Shown piece by piece: positions 53,843-62,072 of a stretch of DNA of 64,000 nt. Location of the stretch: NCBI GenBank assembly GCA_020846195.1, contig JADLEJ010000003.1, positions 28,514 through 92,513 on the forward strand, in the 5' to 3' direction. Positions within the stretch are counted from its first letter, which is position 1. The number at the start of each line of letters is the position of its first letter. The DNA comes from Nitrospira sp. (GTDB lineage: Bacteria > Nitrospirota > Nitrospiria > Nitrospirales > Nitrospiraceae). The notes beneath the pieces were generated by a model. That model did no database searches. It was not told where the DNA came from and saw only the letters and a list, made by a program, of their open reading frames with translations. A program made the translations under genes and the position numbers.

Positions 53843-55006
53843 CTAATCGAGACCGGCCCGCGGTTCCGGCGCGGCGACTGCCGTCGCGCCGCCGACCCGC
53901 TCGGCTTCCGCCCGCGCGCGATAAAACTCCTCGCGCATTGTGAGAAATGTCCCCCGCTCGATGGACGAGCGCACCCGCTGCATCAGATCCGAAAAGTACC
54001 ATAAGTTATGAATCGTATTCAGTCGCGACCCGAGCATCTCTTTGACGTTGAAAAGATGGTGCAGATAAGCCCGTGTGTACCGCTTGCACACCGGGCATCC
54101 GCAGTCGGGATCGATCGGCCGCTCATCCTGCTTGAATTGCGCCTGCTTGATGGAGACACGGCCGAAACCAGTGAACAGCCATCCCGTTCGTCCATGGCGG
54201 GACGGCACGACGCAATCGAACAGGTCAATGCCCCTGGCCACGCCTTCGATCAGGTCCTCGGGAAGGCCCACGCCCATCAGATAGCGCGGCTTGGCCTCCG
54301 GCAATTCTGGAGCCGTCACATCCAGCATGGCGTACATGTCGGCCTTGCTCTCTCCGACAGAGAGTCCGCCGATGGCATACCCTTCGAAATCGAGCGCGAC
54401 CAGTTCCTGAGCCGACAGCCTCCTGAGATCCGCTTCCAGCCCGCCCTGCACGATGCCGAACAGCGCCTGATCGTTCCGCCGCCGGCTGGCCTGGCAGCGC
54501 TTCGCCCACGACGTGGTCCGCTGCACCCCTTCCAGAATCGCCGCGCGCGAGGCTGGCAATGCCACGCATTGATCGAATGCCATGATGATATCGGCGCCGA
54601 GCGCCTCTTCGATTTCAATCGCCGTTTCGGGCGTAATGAAATGCGTCGAGCCGTCGATGTGCGACTGAAAGGTCACTCCCTCGTCGGTAATCTTGCACAG
54701 CTTGGCCAGGCTGAAAATCTGGAATCCCCCGCTATCGGTCAGAATGGCCCCAGGCCAGCCGGTGAACGCATGCAATCCGCCCAACTCCGCCACGACTTTA
54801 TGACCGGGGCGCAGATAGAGGTGATAGGCATTGTTCAGCATCAGCCTGAACCCCAGACCGTGCAGATCCTCCGGCTCCAGCCCTTTCACCGGACCCAGCG
54901 ATCCCACCGGCATAAAGGTAGGCGTGTCGATAATGGCGCGAGCGGTGCGCAGCTGCCCGAGCCTCGCTTTCGTCTGCCGGTCCTGCTGTTTGACGGTGAA
55001 CTGCAT
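53843..55006 (-). CDS. tgt: Queuine/preQ1 tRNA-ribosyltransferase
   Basis: Exchanges guanine 34 for preQ1 in Asp, Asn, His and Tyr tRNAs. Active-site motifs: LTDSGGFQIFSL (base recognition), ALPASRAAI, FGIVQGG, GLPEDLIEGVARGIDLFDCVVPSRHGRTG (nucleophilic Asp) and the zinc site CGCPVCKRYTRAYLHHL (CxCxxC plus His). Length 387 is normal. Conserved yajC-secDF neighbourhood. Confidence 0.96.
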   Translation of the reverse strand: MQFTVKQQDRQTKARLGQLRTARAIIDTPTFMPVGSLGPVKGLEPEDLHGLGFRLMLNNAYHLYLRPGHKVVAELGGLHAFTGWPGAILTDSGGFQIFSLAKLCKITDEGVTFQSHIDGSTHFITPETAIEIEEALGADIIMAFDQCVALPASRAAILEGVQRTTSWAKRCQASRRRNDQALFGIVQGGLEADLRRLSAQELVALDFEGYAIGGLSVGESKADMYAMLDVTAPELPEAKPRYLMGVGLPEDLIEGVARGIDLFDCVVPSRHGRTGWLFTGFGRVSIKQAQFKQDERPIDPDCGCPVCKRYTRAYLHHLFNVKEMLGSRLNTIHNLWYFSDLMQRVRSSIERGTFLTMREEFYRARAEAERVGGATAVAAPEPRAGLD

Positions 55007-55026
55007 TAGCGTGCGATCATCTTCCG

Positions 55027-56751
55027 TTACATCTGCTCGGGAGCCGAGATCCCTAGAACCGTCAATCCGTTTTTCACTACCTGCTGCACCGATCGCATCA
55101 AGACCAGCCGGGCCGCTGTCGTCTTGGGATCAATCTCCTCCGCCACCGGAGTCTCGCCGGTCTCGAGATCGGCCGCAGGCGGGAGAATCCGATGCTTGTT
55201 GTAGAACGTGTGCAGCAACGCCGCCAGTTGCTGGAGATAGTAGGTCACGCGATGGGGTTCAAAGGCCTGCGCGCTGGACGCCAACACTTCCGGGAACATC
55301 GAGAGCTTCCGGATTAAGGCGAGTTCATCGGGATCGGTCAGCACCGTCAGATCCGCGTCCGATGCCGGCGGGCAGACAATCCCGCGCGCCGCAGCGACCC
55401 GCCAGAGGCTGGCGATCCTGGCATGGGCATATTGCACATAGTAGACGGGATTATCCGAGGACCGTTGCTTGGCCAGTTCCAAATCGAAATCCAAATGCGT
55501 GTTCGAGTCCCGCATCAGAAAAAAGAACTTGGCCGCATCGACGCCGACTTCATCGATCACCTCGCGCATCGTAATGAATTCGCCCGAGCGCTTCGACATC
55601 TTCACTTCGGCGCCGCCCCGCAATAGCTTCACCAATTGGACCAGTACCACCTGCAACTGCTCCTTCGGATGCCCATAGGCCTGCATCACCGCCTGCATGC
55701 GCGGAATATAGCCGTGATGATCGGCGCCCCACACGTCGATCAGCAGATCGTAGCCACGCTGGAGCTTGTCGCGATGATAGGCAATGTCGGACGCCAGGTA
55801 CGTACACTCGCCGTCTTTCTTGCGGACCACGCGATCTTTTTCATCTCCGAACTTCGACGACCGGAACCACCAGGCACCTTCATTTTCAAATATGAGATCC
55901 TGCTGCTTCAGCTCAGTAAAGGACCGCTCGACCGCACCAGAAGCAATGAGCGACGCTTCACTGAACCAGGACTCGAACTCAATGCCCAAAGCCGACAGGT
56001 CTTCCCGGATGTGCTGGAGGAGAGTCCGGTAGGCCAGGTCGCGGCTGCGCTGCTCTGCTTCTGCTGGAGGCAGCATCGCCAATTGCGCGCCGTCCGAGGC
56101 CTGAATCTGCTCGGCTGCAAGACGGATATACTCGCCGTGATAGCCCTCTTCAGGAAACGTCACGGGCTTTCCAGCAAGCTCCTGCAATCGCGCATACACA
56201 GAAGCGCCAAGGAGCTTCATCTGGCGGCCGGCATCGTTAATGTAGTACTCGCTCACCACGTCGTATCCAACCGCCCTCAGCAGTCCGGCCAACGCCTGTC
56301 CGACAGCGGCGCCACGGCCATGGCCAACGTGCAGCGGCCCGGTGGGATTGGCGCTGACATATTCAACCAGCACACGCTTTCCAAATCCGGCTTTGGAGGT
56401 GCCGTAGGCCGCACCTTTCCGCTCGATGTCCCGCAAGACTTCTAACCAGACGGCAGGCTTTACGGTCAGATTGAGAAAGCCAGGCCGGACAATTTCGACT
56501 CGCTCAAATAATTGATCGCGCGTCAATAGGTTGTCGGCGATGATTTTGGCAATGTCATGAGGCGCGCGCTTTTCTGAAGCAGCCAGCGTCATTGCAACAG
56601 TCGTGGCGAGATCGCCCCACTCCGGACGCTTCGGAGCATCCAAGGTGACGGCGGGCCAGGACTCGATTTTCAATTGCCCCTTGGCCTTGGCATCGGAGAG
56701 CGCTCCTTGGACCGCATTCGCCACCTGTTCTTGCACAAGCCCCTGCGCCAC
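55027..56751 (-). CDS. argS: Arginyl-tRNA synthetase
   Basis: Class I aminoacyl-tRNA synthetase. The HIGH-type motif is HVGHGRG (ANPTGPLHVGHGRGAAVG), the KMSK-type motif VKMSKRSGEF. The N-terminal Add domain and the C-terminal DALR anticodon-binding domain (RVTYYLQQLAALLHTFYNKHRIL) are present. Start taken as the GTG at 56751 because AGGAG lies 5 bases upstream and the residues before it have no family match; length 574. Confidence 0.96.
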   Translation of the reverse strand: MAQGLVQEQVANAVQGALSDAKAKGQLKIESWPAVTLDAPKRPEWGDLATTVAMTLAASEKRAPHDIAKIIADNLLTRDQLFERVEIVRPGFLNLTVKPAVWLEVLRDIERKGAAYGTSKAGFGKRVLVEYVSANPTGPLHVGHGRGAAVGQALAGLLRAVGYDVVSEYYINDAGRQMKLLGASVYARLQELAGKPVTFPEEGYHGEYIRLAAEQIQASDGAQLAMLPPAEAEQRSRDLAYRTLLQHIREDLSALGIEFESWFSEASLIASGAVERSFTELKQQDLIFENEGAWWFRSSKFGDEKDRVVRKKDGECTYLASDIAYHRDKLQRGYDLLIDVWGADHHGYIPRMQAVMQAYGHPKEQLQVVLVQLVKLLRGGAEVKMSKRSGEFITMREVIDEVGVDAAKFFFLMRDSNTHLDFDLELAKQRSSDNPVYYVQYAHARIASLWRVAAARGIVCPPASDADLTVLTDPDELALIRKLSMFPEVLASSAQAFEPHRVTYYLQQLAALLHTFYNKHRILPPAADLETGETPVAEEIDPKTTAARLVLMRSVQQVVKNGLTVLGISAPEQM

Positions 56752-56759
56752 AAAATCTC

Positions 56760-57028
56760 CTAAGTCATTAGAGAAGAAAGAGAAAAACAATTTGGCACTC
56801 TAGCATATGGCCCAGAGGGTGACAAGGTGAGCTGGTAGGAATTCGCCCCTCGATGGCCGTAAGAATACATACCAGCAAGCACATCTTCAGGCTTGATATT
56901 GAAACTAGGATTTTTCTCGAAATCCTCATAGCATCCCAGTTCATACATCGACAAGGACGCCCCTCGCAGGCCTGCGAAATACTACTCATGACCGCCATCG
57001 CACAAATCGATAGCAGGGTACCGCCCAA
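56760..57028 (-). pseudogene. Probable frameshifted remnant of a small exported protein
   Basis: The 322-base gap between argS and mobA contains two overlapping frames. The first (TTG at 57028) reads LLSICAMAVMSSISQACEGRP, which resembles a signal peptide, then becomes senseless. A second frame picks up at about 56954 as MYELGCYEDFEKNPSFNIKPE followed by DVLAGMYSYGHRGANSYQLTL, a compositionally normal protein segment that ends at 56760. A single frame change would join them into one exported protein of about 85-90 residues. I see no ribosome-binding site. Alternatively the second frame alone is a small gene. Confidence 0.35.
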
Positions 57029-57073
57029 TCGCCGGAGGCGTGAACTGTTAGAACGGTGCGCTGAGAGGCAGTA

Positions 57074-57685
57074 TTATTGAATCAACGAGCGGTGGCGAAG
57101 TGCGCTCCTCGCAGCTTCGAGATCGGCCGGTGTGTTCACATTCTGAAACGATTGAGCGAGAGGATCCTCATCGCTCCACTCGGCTGGCAAAACGATTGTT
57201 GTACGGAGCGATGGCTCCAGTGCAATGTTTTTGATCTTCAATTCATGCGCAACAGCCATCCGCTCTAGAATAGGCAGGGCTCGCTTACCATACAGGGCAT
57301 GCAAAGGCTGCAAGCCATCCGGCAATTGAGCCATCACGATATCGGCTGCGGGATCGCGATCGACGAATCGCTGAATCATCTCTGGTTGGAGAAACGGCAT
57401 GTCGCAAGCCACAATAAAGATTCGCTCATTGGTGGCTTTGGTGAGCCCTGTATAGAGACCTCCAAGGCTTCCGCAATCGGAAATCAAATCCCGGTGAACC
57501 GTGCATCCTGAAACCGCGAGCGGCTCACTATCCTGTGCAATGACGATTAAGACTTCGGGAAATTTCCCGGTCATGACCGAGACGGTCCGAGCCAATAACG
57601 TGGCCTCCCCCACAACGAGAAAGCGCTTGTCTTCCCCCATTCGCCGGCTCTTGCCGCCGGCCAAGATGACACCCGTAACAGCCAT
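57074..57685 (-). CDS. mobA: Molybdenum cofactor guanylyltransferase MobA
   Basis: Adds GMP to molybdopterin, producing the bis-MGD cofactor needed by DMSO-reductase-family enzymes such as nitrite oxidoreductase. The nucleotide-binding signature GVILAGGKSRRMGEDKRFL is complete, as are ISDCGSLGGLYTGL and VACDMPFLQPEMI. Length 203. No strong Shine-Dalgarno is visible. It lies directly beside the cytochrome cluster, separated by that cluster's terminator. Confidence 0.94.
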   Translation of the reverse strand: MAVTGVILAGGKSRRMGEDKRFLVVGEATLLARTVSVMTGKFPEVLIVIAQDSEPLAVSGCTVHRDLISDCGSLGGLYTGLTKATNERIFIVACDMPFLQPEMIQRFVDRDPAADIVMAQLPDGLQPLHALYGKRALPILERMAVAHELKIKNIALEPSLRTTIVLPAEWSDEDPLAQSFQNVNTPADLEAARSALRHRSLIQ

Positions 57686-57707
57686 GCAAATTCACCGTAC
57701 CTGCGCC

Positions 57708-57744
57708 TAAAAACACGAAGGGGGTGGGTTTCCCCACCCCCTTC
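57708..57744 (-). terminator. Rho-independent terminator of the CydA-like/cytochrome operon
   Basis: A perfect 12-base GC-rich stem (57717-57728 with 57733-57744) with a TTTC loop is followed on the minus strand by GTGTTTTTAGG. It lies 33 bases past the stop of the dihaem fusion gene. Confidence 0.85.
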
Positions 57745-57776
57745 ATCGCTGCCGATTCACTCCGATAGGAGTGGAA

Positions 57777-59555
57777 TTAGAGCGTCTTCCCCTTCCGCTT
57801 GTTTGCGCGGCGGGTCAGGACCCATGCTTCCAACAGCACAATCCCACCGGCAATGACGAACGGATAGATGTACACTTCCTGAGGTGTCGGAGGCTGCAGG
57901 AACGTGTAGTAGAAGGCCGAGACGGCCATCTTGCGTCCTGCATCGCCGTTATGACCATCCCAGGCAAAGAACACCGTCGGGATGTATTTCCCCATCTCGA
58001 AGAGCGTGTCCTCGTCATAATCCTGGTCCTTCTTGTTTCCAATTGGACGCTCGATCATGACGTACCAACGACCGTTCTTCCACTCGGACTTAAGAACCTT
58101 CAGGGTTTCTTGATAGTTGTCGCGCTCTTGGAAATCCTGATCCCAACCGGTACCCAGGAAGGCCCGGATAGATCCATCAGCTTCCCATTTCACAATATCC
58201 ACAGGATATTGCTCATTGCTTCCAAAGAGATACCGCGGCTTAATCGGGGCAGGAAGATCTTGCCACTTCACCGGCGTTTCGATCGCAATCGCGTCATTGT
58301 AGACGGTGTAGTTATTTTGATGCGCCGCAATGGATCCCTCTTCACCGGTCTTCGGATCCTGCTCCTTCACATCGATATTCACTTGAGTCGGAGCCCACGG
58401 CAACTTGCCTTCAGCCACGCTCTTGGTGCGATCATCCCACTCGACCAAAAATACAACGGACTTCTCGTTATAGAGCGAACGAACCCACAGATCGTCGATC
58501 CGGTTCACGAAGTTGCGCGGCTTATGCGTGATCTGGCCACCCATCGCGACAATCCGCTTCGGGGTTTTCTGCCAGGCTTCGTTCTCGATATCCGCTGGGA
58601 TCTCGCCCTCCACCGGATTCGATGGAATCACGAAGTTGACTTTGGGCTTATCCGTCTGTGGATCGATTGAAAGAGGATTCCCTTCAGCATCTCTTTCACA
58701 CAACGAATTTACAAAGTTGGCAATGTCCCACCGCTCGTCGACGCTCGTGTTATCCGCAAACGACGGCATCGGGGTTCCGTTCACACCCGTCGAGAAGGTC
58801 CGGAAAATGTTCTTCACATTGTACGGATCCTGACGGCTTCCACGGAAGTTCCAGCACTTGTGCCAATTGGCTGGCTGAATTGAGAAGCCCCAGTCATCTT
58901 TCAAATTGAAGGCATTGCCGTCTCCGCGGCCTTCCATGCCGTGGCACTCGATGCACTTCTTTTCAACGATCAGCTCGCCGCCTCTTTTCTTGCTTTCCTC
59001 TGAGGCCTCTTTAGGTTTCAACTCAGCGACTTGAAGAATCGTCTGAGTTTCAGACTGCTTATCCGTAAACTTCCGATCCTTCACCAACTGAGTGGTGACG
59101 AACGCCAAAACCTGCAACCGCTGCTCTTCGGTCAAGATACCTTCCCATGACGGCATCGCAGAACCTGGCAACCCATGGGTAACGGTCTCATACAGATCGT
59201 TCTGCCCAGAAATTGGCTTTTTGGCATCGAACAACGGCAACTCGCCGCTGGCTGTGTGGCGAATCTTAAATGTCCCCTGGTTGAAGTTACGGGGACGAGG
59301 CCAGAGCCGGTCGGCGCCTGGGCCGTCGCCGGCTCCATCGACGCCATGACACCAGACACACTTGGTAAAGTAGACGCGCTTCCCCGCCTCGATCATGTCG
59401 GCCGGCGGCTCAGGCGCCAACTCGCCCTTCTTAAACCCTTCCGGAATTTCTTCAGCAGAAGCCGTGAAGACCAACGGGCCGGCAGAGAACAACGCCAGTC
59501 CAAAGGCCGAGGCAAGGATGATCCTTGCTTTTTTGCCCATCGACGTATTCATCAT
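57777..59555 (-). CDS. Dihaem cytochrome c fused to an NxrC-like (ethylbenzene dehydrogenase gamma) domain
   Basis: A 592-residue protein with a signal peptide (IILASAFGLALFSAGPLVFTASA), two mono-haem cytochrome c domains (CVWCH at about residue 66 and CIECH at about 201, each followed by a G-x-G loop), an ethylbenzene-dehydrogenase-gamma-like domain (about residues 320-560: GEIPADIENEAWQKTPKR, SVVFLVEWDDRTK, FFAWDGHNGDAGRK) and a C-terminal membrane helix with a basic end (IYPFVIAGGIVLLEAWVLTRRANKRK). The phrase that holds Met in the other two family members here reads YLFGSNEQYPVDIVKWEAD, so the axial Met appears absent. The ATG at 59555 has GAGG 6 bases upstream. Terminal gene of the cluster. 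Confidence 0.85.
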   Translation of the reverse strand: MMNTSMGKKARIILASAFGLALFSAGPLVFTASAEEIPEGFKKGELAPEPPADMIEAGKRVYFTKCVWCHGVDGAGDGPGADRLWPRPRNFNQGTFKIRHTASGELPLFDAKKPISGQNDLYETVTHGLPGSAMPSWEGILTEEQRLQVLAFVTTQLVKDRKFTDKQSETQTILQVAELKPKEASEESKKRGGELIVEKKCIECHGMEGRGDGNAFNLKDDWGFSIQPANWHKCWNFRGSRQDPYNVKNIFRTFSTGVNGTPMPSFADNTSVDERWDIANFVNSLCERDAEGNPLSIDPQTDKPKVNFVIPSNPVEGEIPADIENEAWQKTPKRIVAMGGQITHKPRNFVNRIDDLWVRSLYNEKSVVFLVEWDDRTKSVAEGKLPWAPTQVNIDVKEQDPKTGEEGSIAAHQNNYTVYNDAIAIETPVKWQDLPAPIKPRYLFGSNEQYPVDIVKWEADGSIRAFLGTGWDQDFQERDNYQETLKVLKSEWKNGRWYVMIERPIGNKKDQDYDEDTLFEMGKYIPTVFFAWDGHNGDAGRKMAVSAFYYTFLQPPTPQEVYIYPFVIAGGIVLLEAWVLTRRANKRKGKTL

Positions 59556-59606
59556 TTTTTTCCTCATGTCGTAATCCAGGGTTATCCGTGATGCCGCGAG
59601 GACTAC

Positions 59607-60644
59607 TTAGTCCCAGGTCCTGGGATAGTAACCCGTGTGCCAATACTCGAACAAAATGACCTTCCAGATCTCATCGACGGTCAAATGCTGTTCCCATGGC
59701 GGCATAACTGAAGCCCAGGGGAATCCTTCGTTCGGCAATCCAATTCCACCCTTGGCGACGCGCCAGAAAATAAACGTCTCCTGAAGCTGGGCAATTGTGC
59801 CTGGATCGGTAAAGTTCGCAGGAATCGGATTAAACGCAAACGCATGAAGACCACGGCCGTTCAAATTGTCTCCGTGGCAGAAGTGACAGTTCTGGAAGAA
59901 GATTTCTCCGCCTTCCCTCACATACTTCAAATAACCCTGATTCTTTTCATCCCAGGGGTTGGCGTTCGGCGCCATCAGACGGCCCATGCCCTGTTCAACG
60001 ATCAGCTTATTGCTATATTCCTGATCGAACTTGCCTTCCGGATTGACGCGATACGGGTTCTGCGATGTCTGAAGCGTATACGTCTTGCCCGCCACCTTCG
60101 TGCTGGCTGGCGGCGCCGGATGCACCGTGCGCAACTCAACCGGCTCTTCCGACTTTGGCTTCATGGCGTTGAACGATGTAAATCCGACAAGAATTGGAAT
60201 CAGAACGAGATACGCATAGCGGAGCATTTTGTTTGCTCCACTCTGAGCATCGAGGACGTTCATGATCGGCTGCTTAAACTTCTTCCAGTCGTCTTCGTTC
60301 GCGGACACCCACATGAAGACCGCGACAAGCGACACGGTCCCGTACATCGCGCGAACGCTGAACGGAATTGGCGGATACACGCGGAATTTCAAATAGAGCA
60401 ACACAAACGCCCAAAAACCGATTCCCTGCCAGAACCGGGGAAGCGCCATGCCCATAGCACTGAGCATGTAGCTCAACCCGGCAAACCCGACAACGAAACA
60501 CGCCACTTCCAATAACATTTGGATAGGCATGTAGCCTTCGACTAAACGAACCGTATTCGACGGGACGACGTCGAGGATCATCCCGACTAGCAGGAGGAGC
60601 GCAATGGCCCCTACCAGCGCGCCGACTGACATCAATGCTTTCAT
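59607..60644 (-). CDS. Membrane-anchored monohaem cytochrome c with polytopic N-terminus
   Basis: A 345-residue protein. The N-terminal 170 residues carry five or so hydrophobic segments (ALVGAIALLLLVGMILDVV, MLLEVACFVVGFAGLSYML, GIGFWAFVLLYLKF, GTVSLVAVFMWVSA, YAYLVLIPILVGFTSF). The C-terminal 130 residues form a cytochrome c domain with one site, CHFCHGDNLNGRG, and a later Met (VMPPWE) as likely sixth ligand. GGGAG lies before the ATG. It would bring a haem to the periplasmic face next to the CydA-like subunit. Confidence 0.82.
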   Translation of the reverse strand: MKALMSVGALVGAIALLLLVGMILDVVPSNTVRLVEGYMPIQMLLEVACFVVGFAGLSYMLSAMGMALPRFWQGIGFWAFVLLYLKFRVYPPIPFSVRAMYGTVSLVAVFMWVSANEDDWKKFKQPIMNVLDAQSGANKMLRYAYLVLIPILVGFTSFNAMKPKSEEPVELRTVHPAPPASTKVAGKTYTLQTSQNPYRVNPEGKFDQEYSNKLIVEQGMGRLMAPNANPWDEKNQGYLKYVREGGEIFFQNCHFCHGDNLNGRGLHAFAFNPIPANFTDPGTIAQLQETFIFWRVAKGGIGLPNEGFPWASVMPPWEQHLTVDEIWKVILFEYWHTGYYPRTWD

Positions 60645-60683
60645 GGGTTCACTCCCTTTGGTCTAAAAAGATTCACAGCTCAG

Positions 60684-61994
60684 TTACGAAATCTTCGGAG
60701 GCTCTTTCCCCTCATACACTTGCGAGAGGTAATCCACAATTTTCTTGAGCGCTCCCGCACTGAGTTTCTGACCAAACACTTTCGGCATCGTATTGTCAGG
60801 GAATGGCTTCACCACATAGGCACTCGGCGAAACAATCGACTCCATGATGTAGTCGGAGGTCGATTTGGCCGTTCCCTTATAATCCTTATCCTTGATGCGG
60901 CTAGGCGCATTAGTCCCCTCAACGAGCTTGGGGCCGATTGTGCCGTTCGCACCTGGAATGCCAGGAATCGTATGACAAGAAACGCACTGCGCCTTGGCAA
61001 GAATCTGGTCGACCGGCTCAGTGCCGTCAGCCATGAGCGCGCTGGGTGGGCCAGCCTTCTCTTCTTGCTTCTTGGGCCGATCCGCTTCAGGGATAAACTT
61101 CTCGTACGACTTCACGATTTCATCGAATGACGGAGAGTCTCGCCCTTCGCGGAGATACAACCAAGTATCGACGGCGGCAAGCTCGTCAAGGCTGAGCGAT
61201 ATCGGCGGCTTGTGAATTGACGGCATGGGGCTTTCTTTATCGTTGGTTCCCTTCACACCGAAACCGGCCACTACATAGCAATTCGGGCAGGCATGCGATT
61301 CAGCAATGTATTCCTGACCATTTTCCGCCGTGCCGGATCCAGGGAACGCTTCCTTTTGTGCGTAGTCGCGCTTCTCAGGATGGCCCTTCGAATACTTTGG
61401 ATCCTCGAGGCGCTCTTTACCTGCGCGCTCTGGCAAACCGATCAAATTCGGCGCACGTTCACCCAACATTCCAGCGTGGAATGCATGACACAGCGGACAC
61501 TGGCCCTTGCCAATGGCGCCCTGCTCTTTATTTTTCCCGACCCCACCGAAAATGATCTTTTCGCCTTCATCGGCCAATTGCTGCGCCGTCATACCGCTAT
61601 ACTCAAGCTTCTCTTCCTTCGGAGGAAAACCGCCTTCGACCTGCGGCAACCAATTTCCATAACCTGAAAGAAAGGCGGCCACGAAAAACATCAACCCGCC
61701 GATCTTCAGCAGCGCCCCAAAGTTAGGGAAATAAATCGCCACCATGAACGCGGCAACGGTAATCATGACGAGCGACACCGGCATAAGCCGGTTTTCGCCA
61801 TAGAAGCTGTTCGTGTAGTTCACGATCGCAACAAACAAGAGAAACGTCGCCGCCATTCCAATGATCGTCTTAAGCGTTGCCTGCTTCTTAGCAGCTGGAT
61901 CACTGATGGAAAATTGAAAATACACTAAGAGGCCGGCTAGCAACGCGAATGCTGGCCACCCCATTTCTAGCGCTTGATTAATCAAATCGCCCAC
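60684..61994 (-). CDS. Membrane-anchored cytochrome c with two haem sites and one degenerate site
   Basis: A 436-residue protein with about four N-terminal membrane helices (GWPAFALLAGLLVYFQFSI; IIGMAATFLLFVAIVNY; VSLVMITVAAFMVAIYF; IGGLMFFVAAFLSGYG) and two cytochrome c domains. The first has CPLCHAFHAG, the second CVSCHTIPG. Between them lies CPNCYVVAGFG, a CxxC followed by Tyr instead of His, so covalent haem binding there is unlikely or altered. Methionines that could be sixth ligands are SPMPSIHKPP and NTMPKVFGQ. Conserved partner of the CydA-like gene. Confidence 0.83.
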   Translation of the reverse strand: MGDLINQALEMGWPAFALLAGLLVYFQFSISDPAAKKQATLKTIIGMAATFLLFVAIVNYTNSFYGENRLMPVSLVMITVAAFMVAIYFPNFGALLKIGGLMFFVAAFLSGYGNWLPQVEGGFPPKEEKLEYSGMTAQQLADEGEKIIFGGVGKNKEQGAIGKGQCPLCHAFHAGMLGERAPNLIGLPERAGKERLEDPKYSKGHPEKRDYAQKEAFPGSGTAENGQEYIAESHACPNCYVVAGFGVKGTNDKESPMPSIHKPPISLSLDELAAVDTWLYLREGRDSPSFDEIVKSYEKFIPEADRPKKQEEKAGPPSALMADGTEPVDQILAKAQCVSCHTIPGIPGANGTIGPKLVEGTNAPSRIKDKDYKGTAKSTSDYIMESIVSPSAYVVKPFPDNTMPKVFGQKLSAGALKKIVDYLSQVYEGKEPPKIS

Positions 61995-62022
61995 GGTTTT
62001 AACCTCCTGCGGCTACACCGGA

Positions 62023-62045
62023 GGAAGGCCTTGTCAGCGCCTTCC
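62023..62045. other. Intercistronic stem-loop in the CydA-like operon
   Basis: GGAAGGC (62023-62029) pairs with GCCTTCC (62039-62045) between the CydA-like gene and the next cytochrome. No U-tract follows, so it is more likely an mRNA-stability or partial-termination element than a true terminator. Confidence 0.3.
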
Positions 62046-62072
62046 CCCTGAGCCAGTTGCTCAATAAGATGG

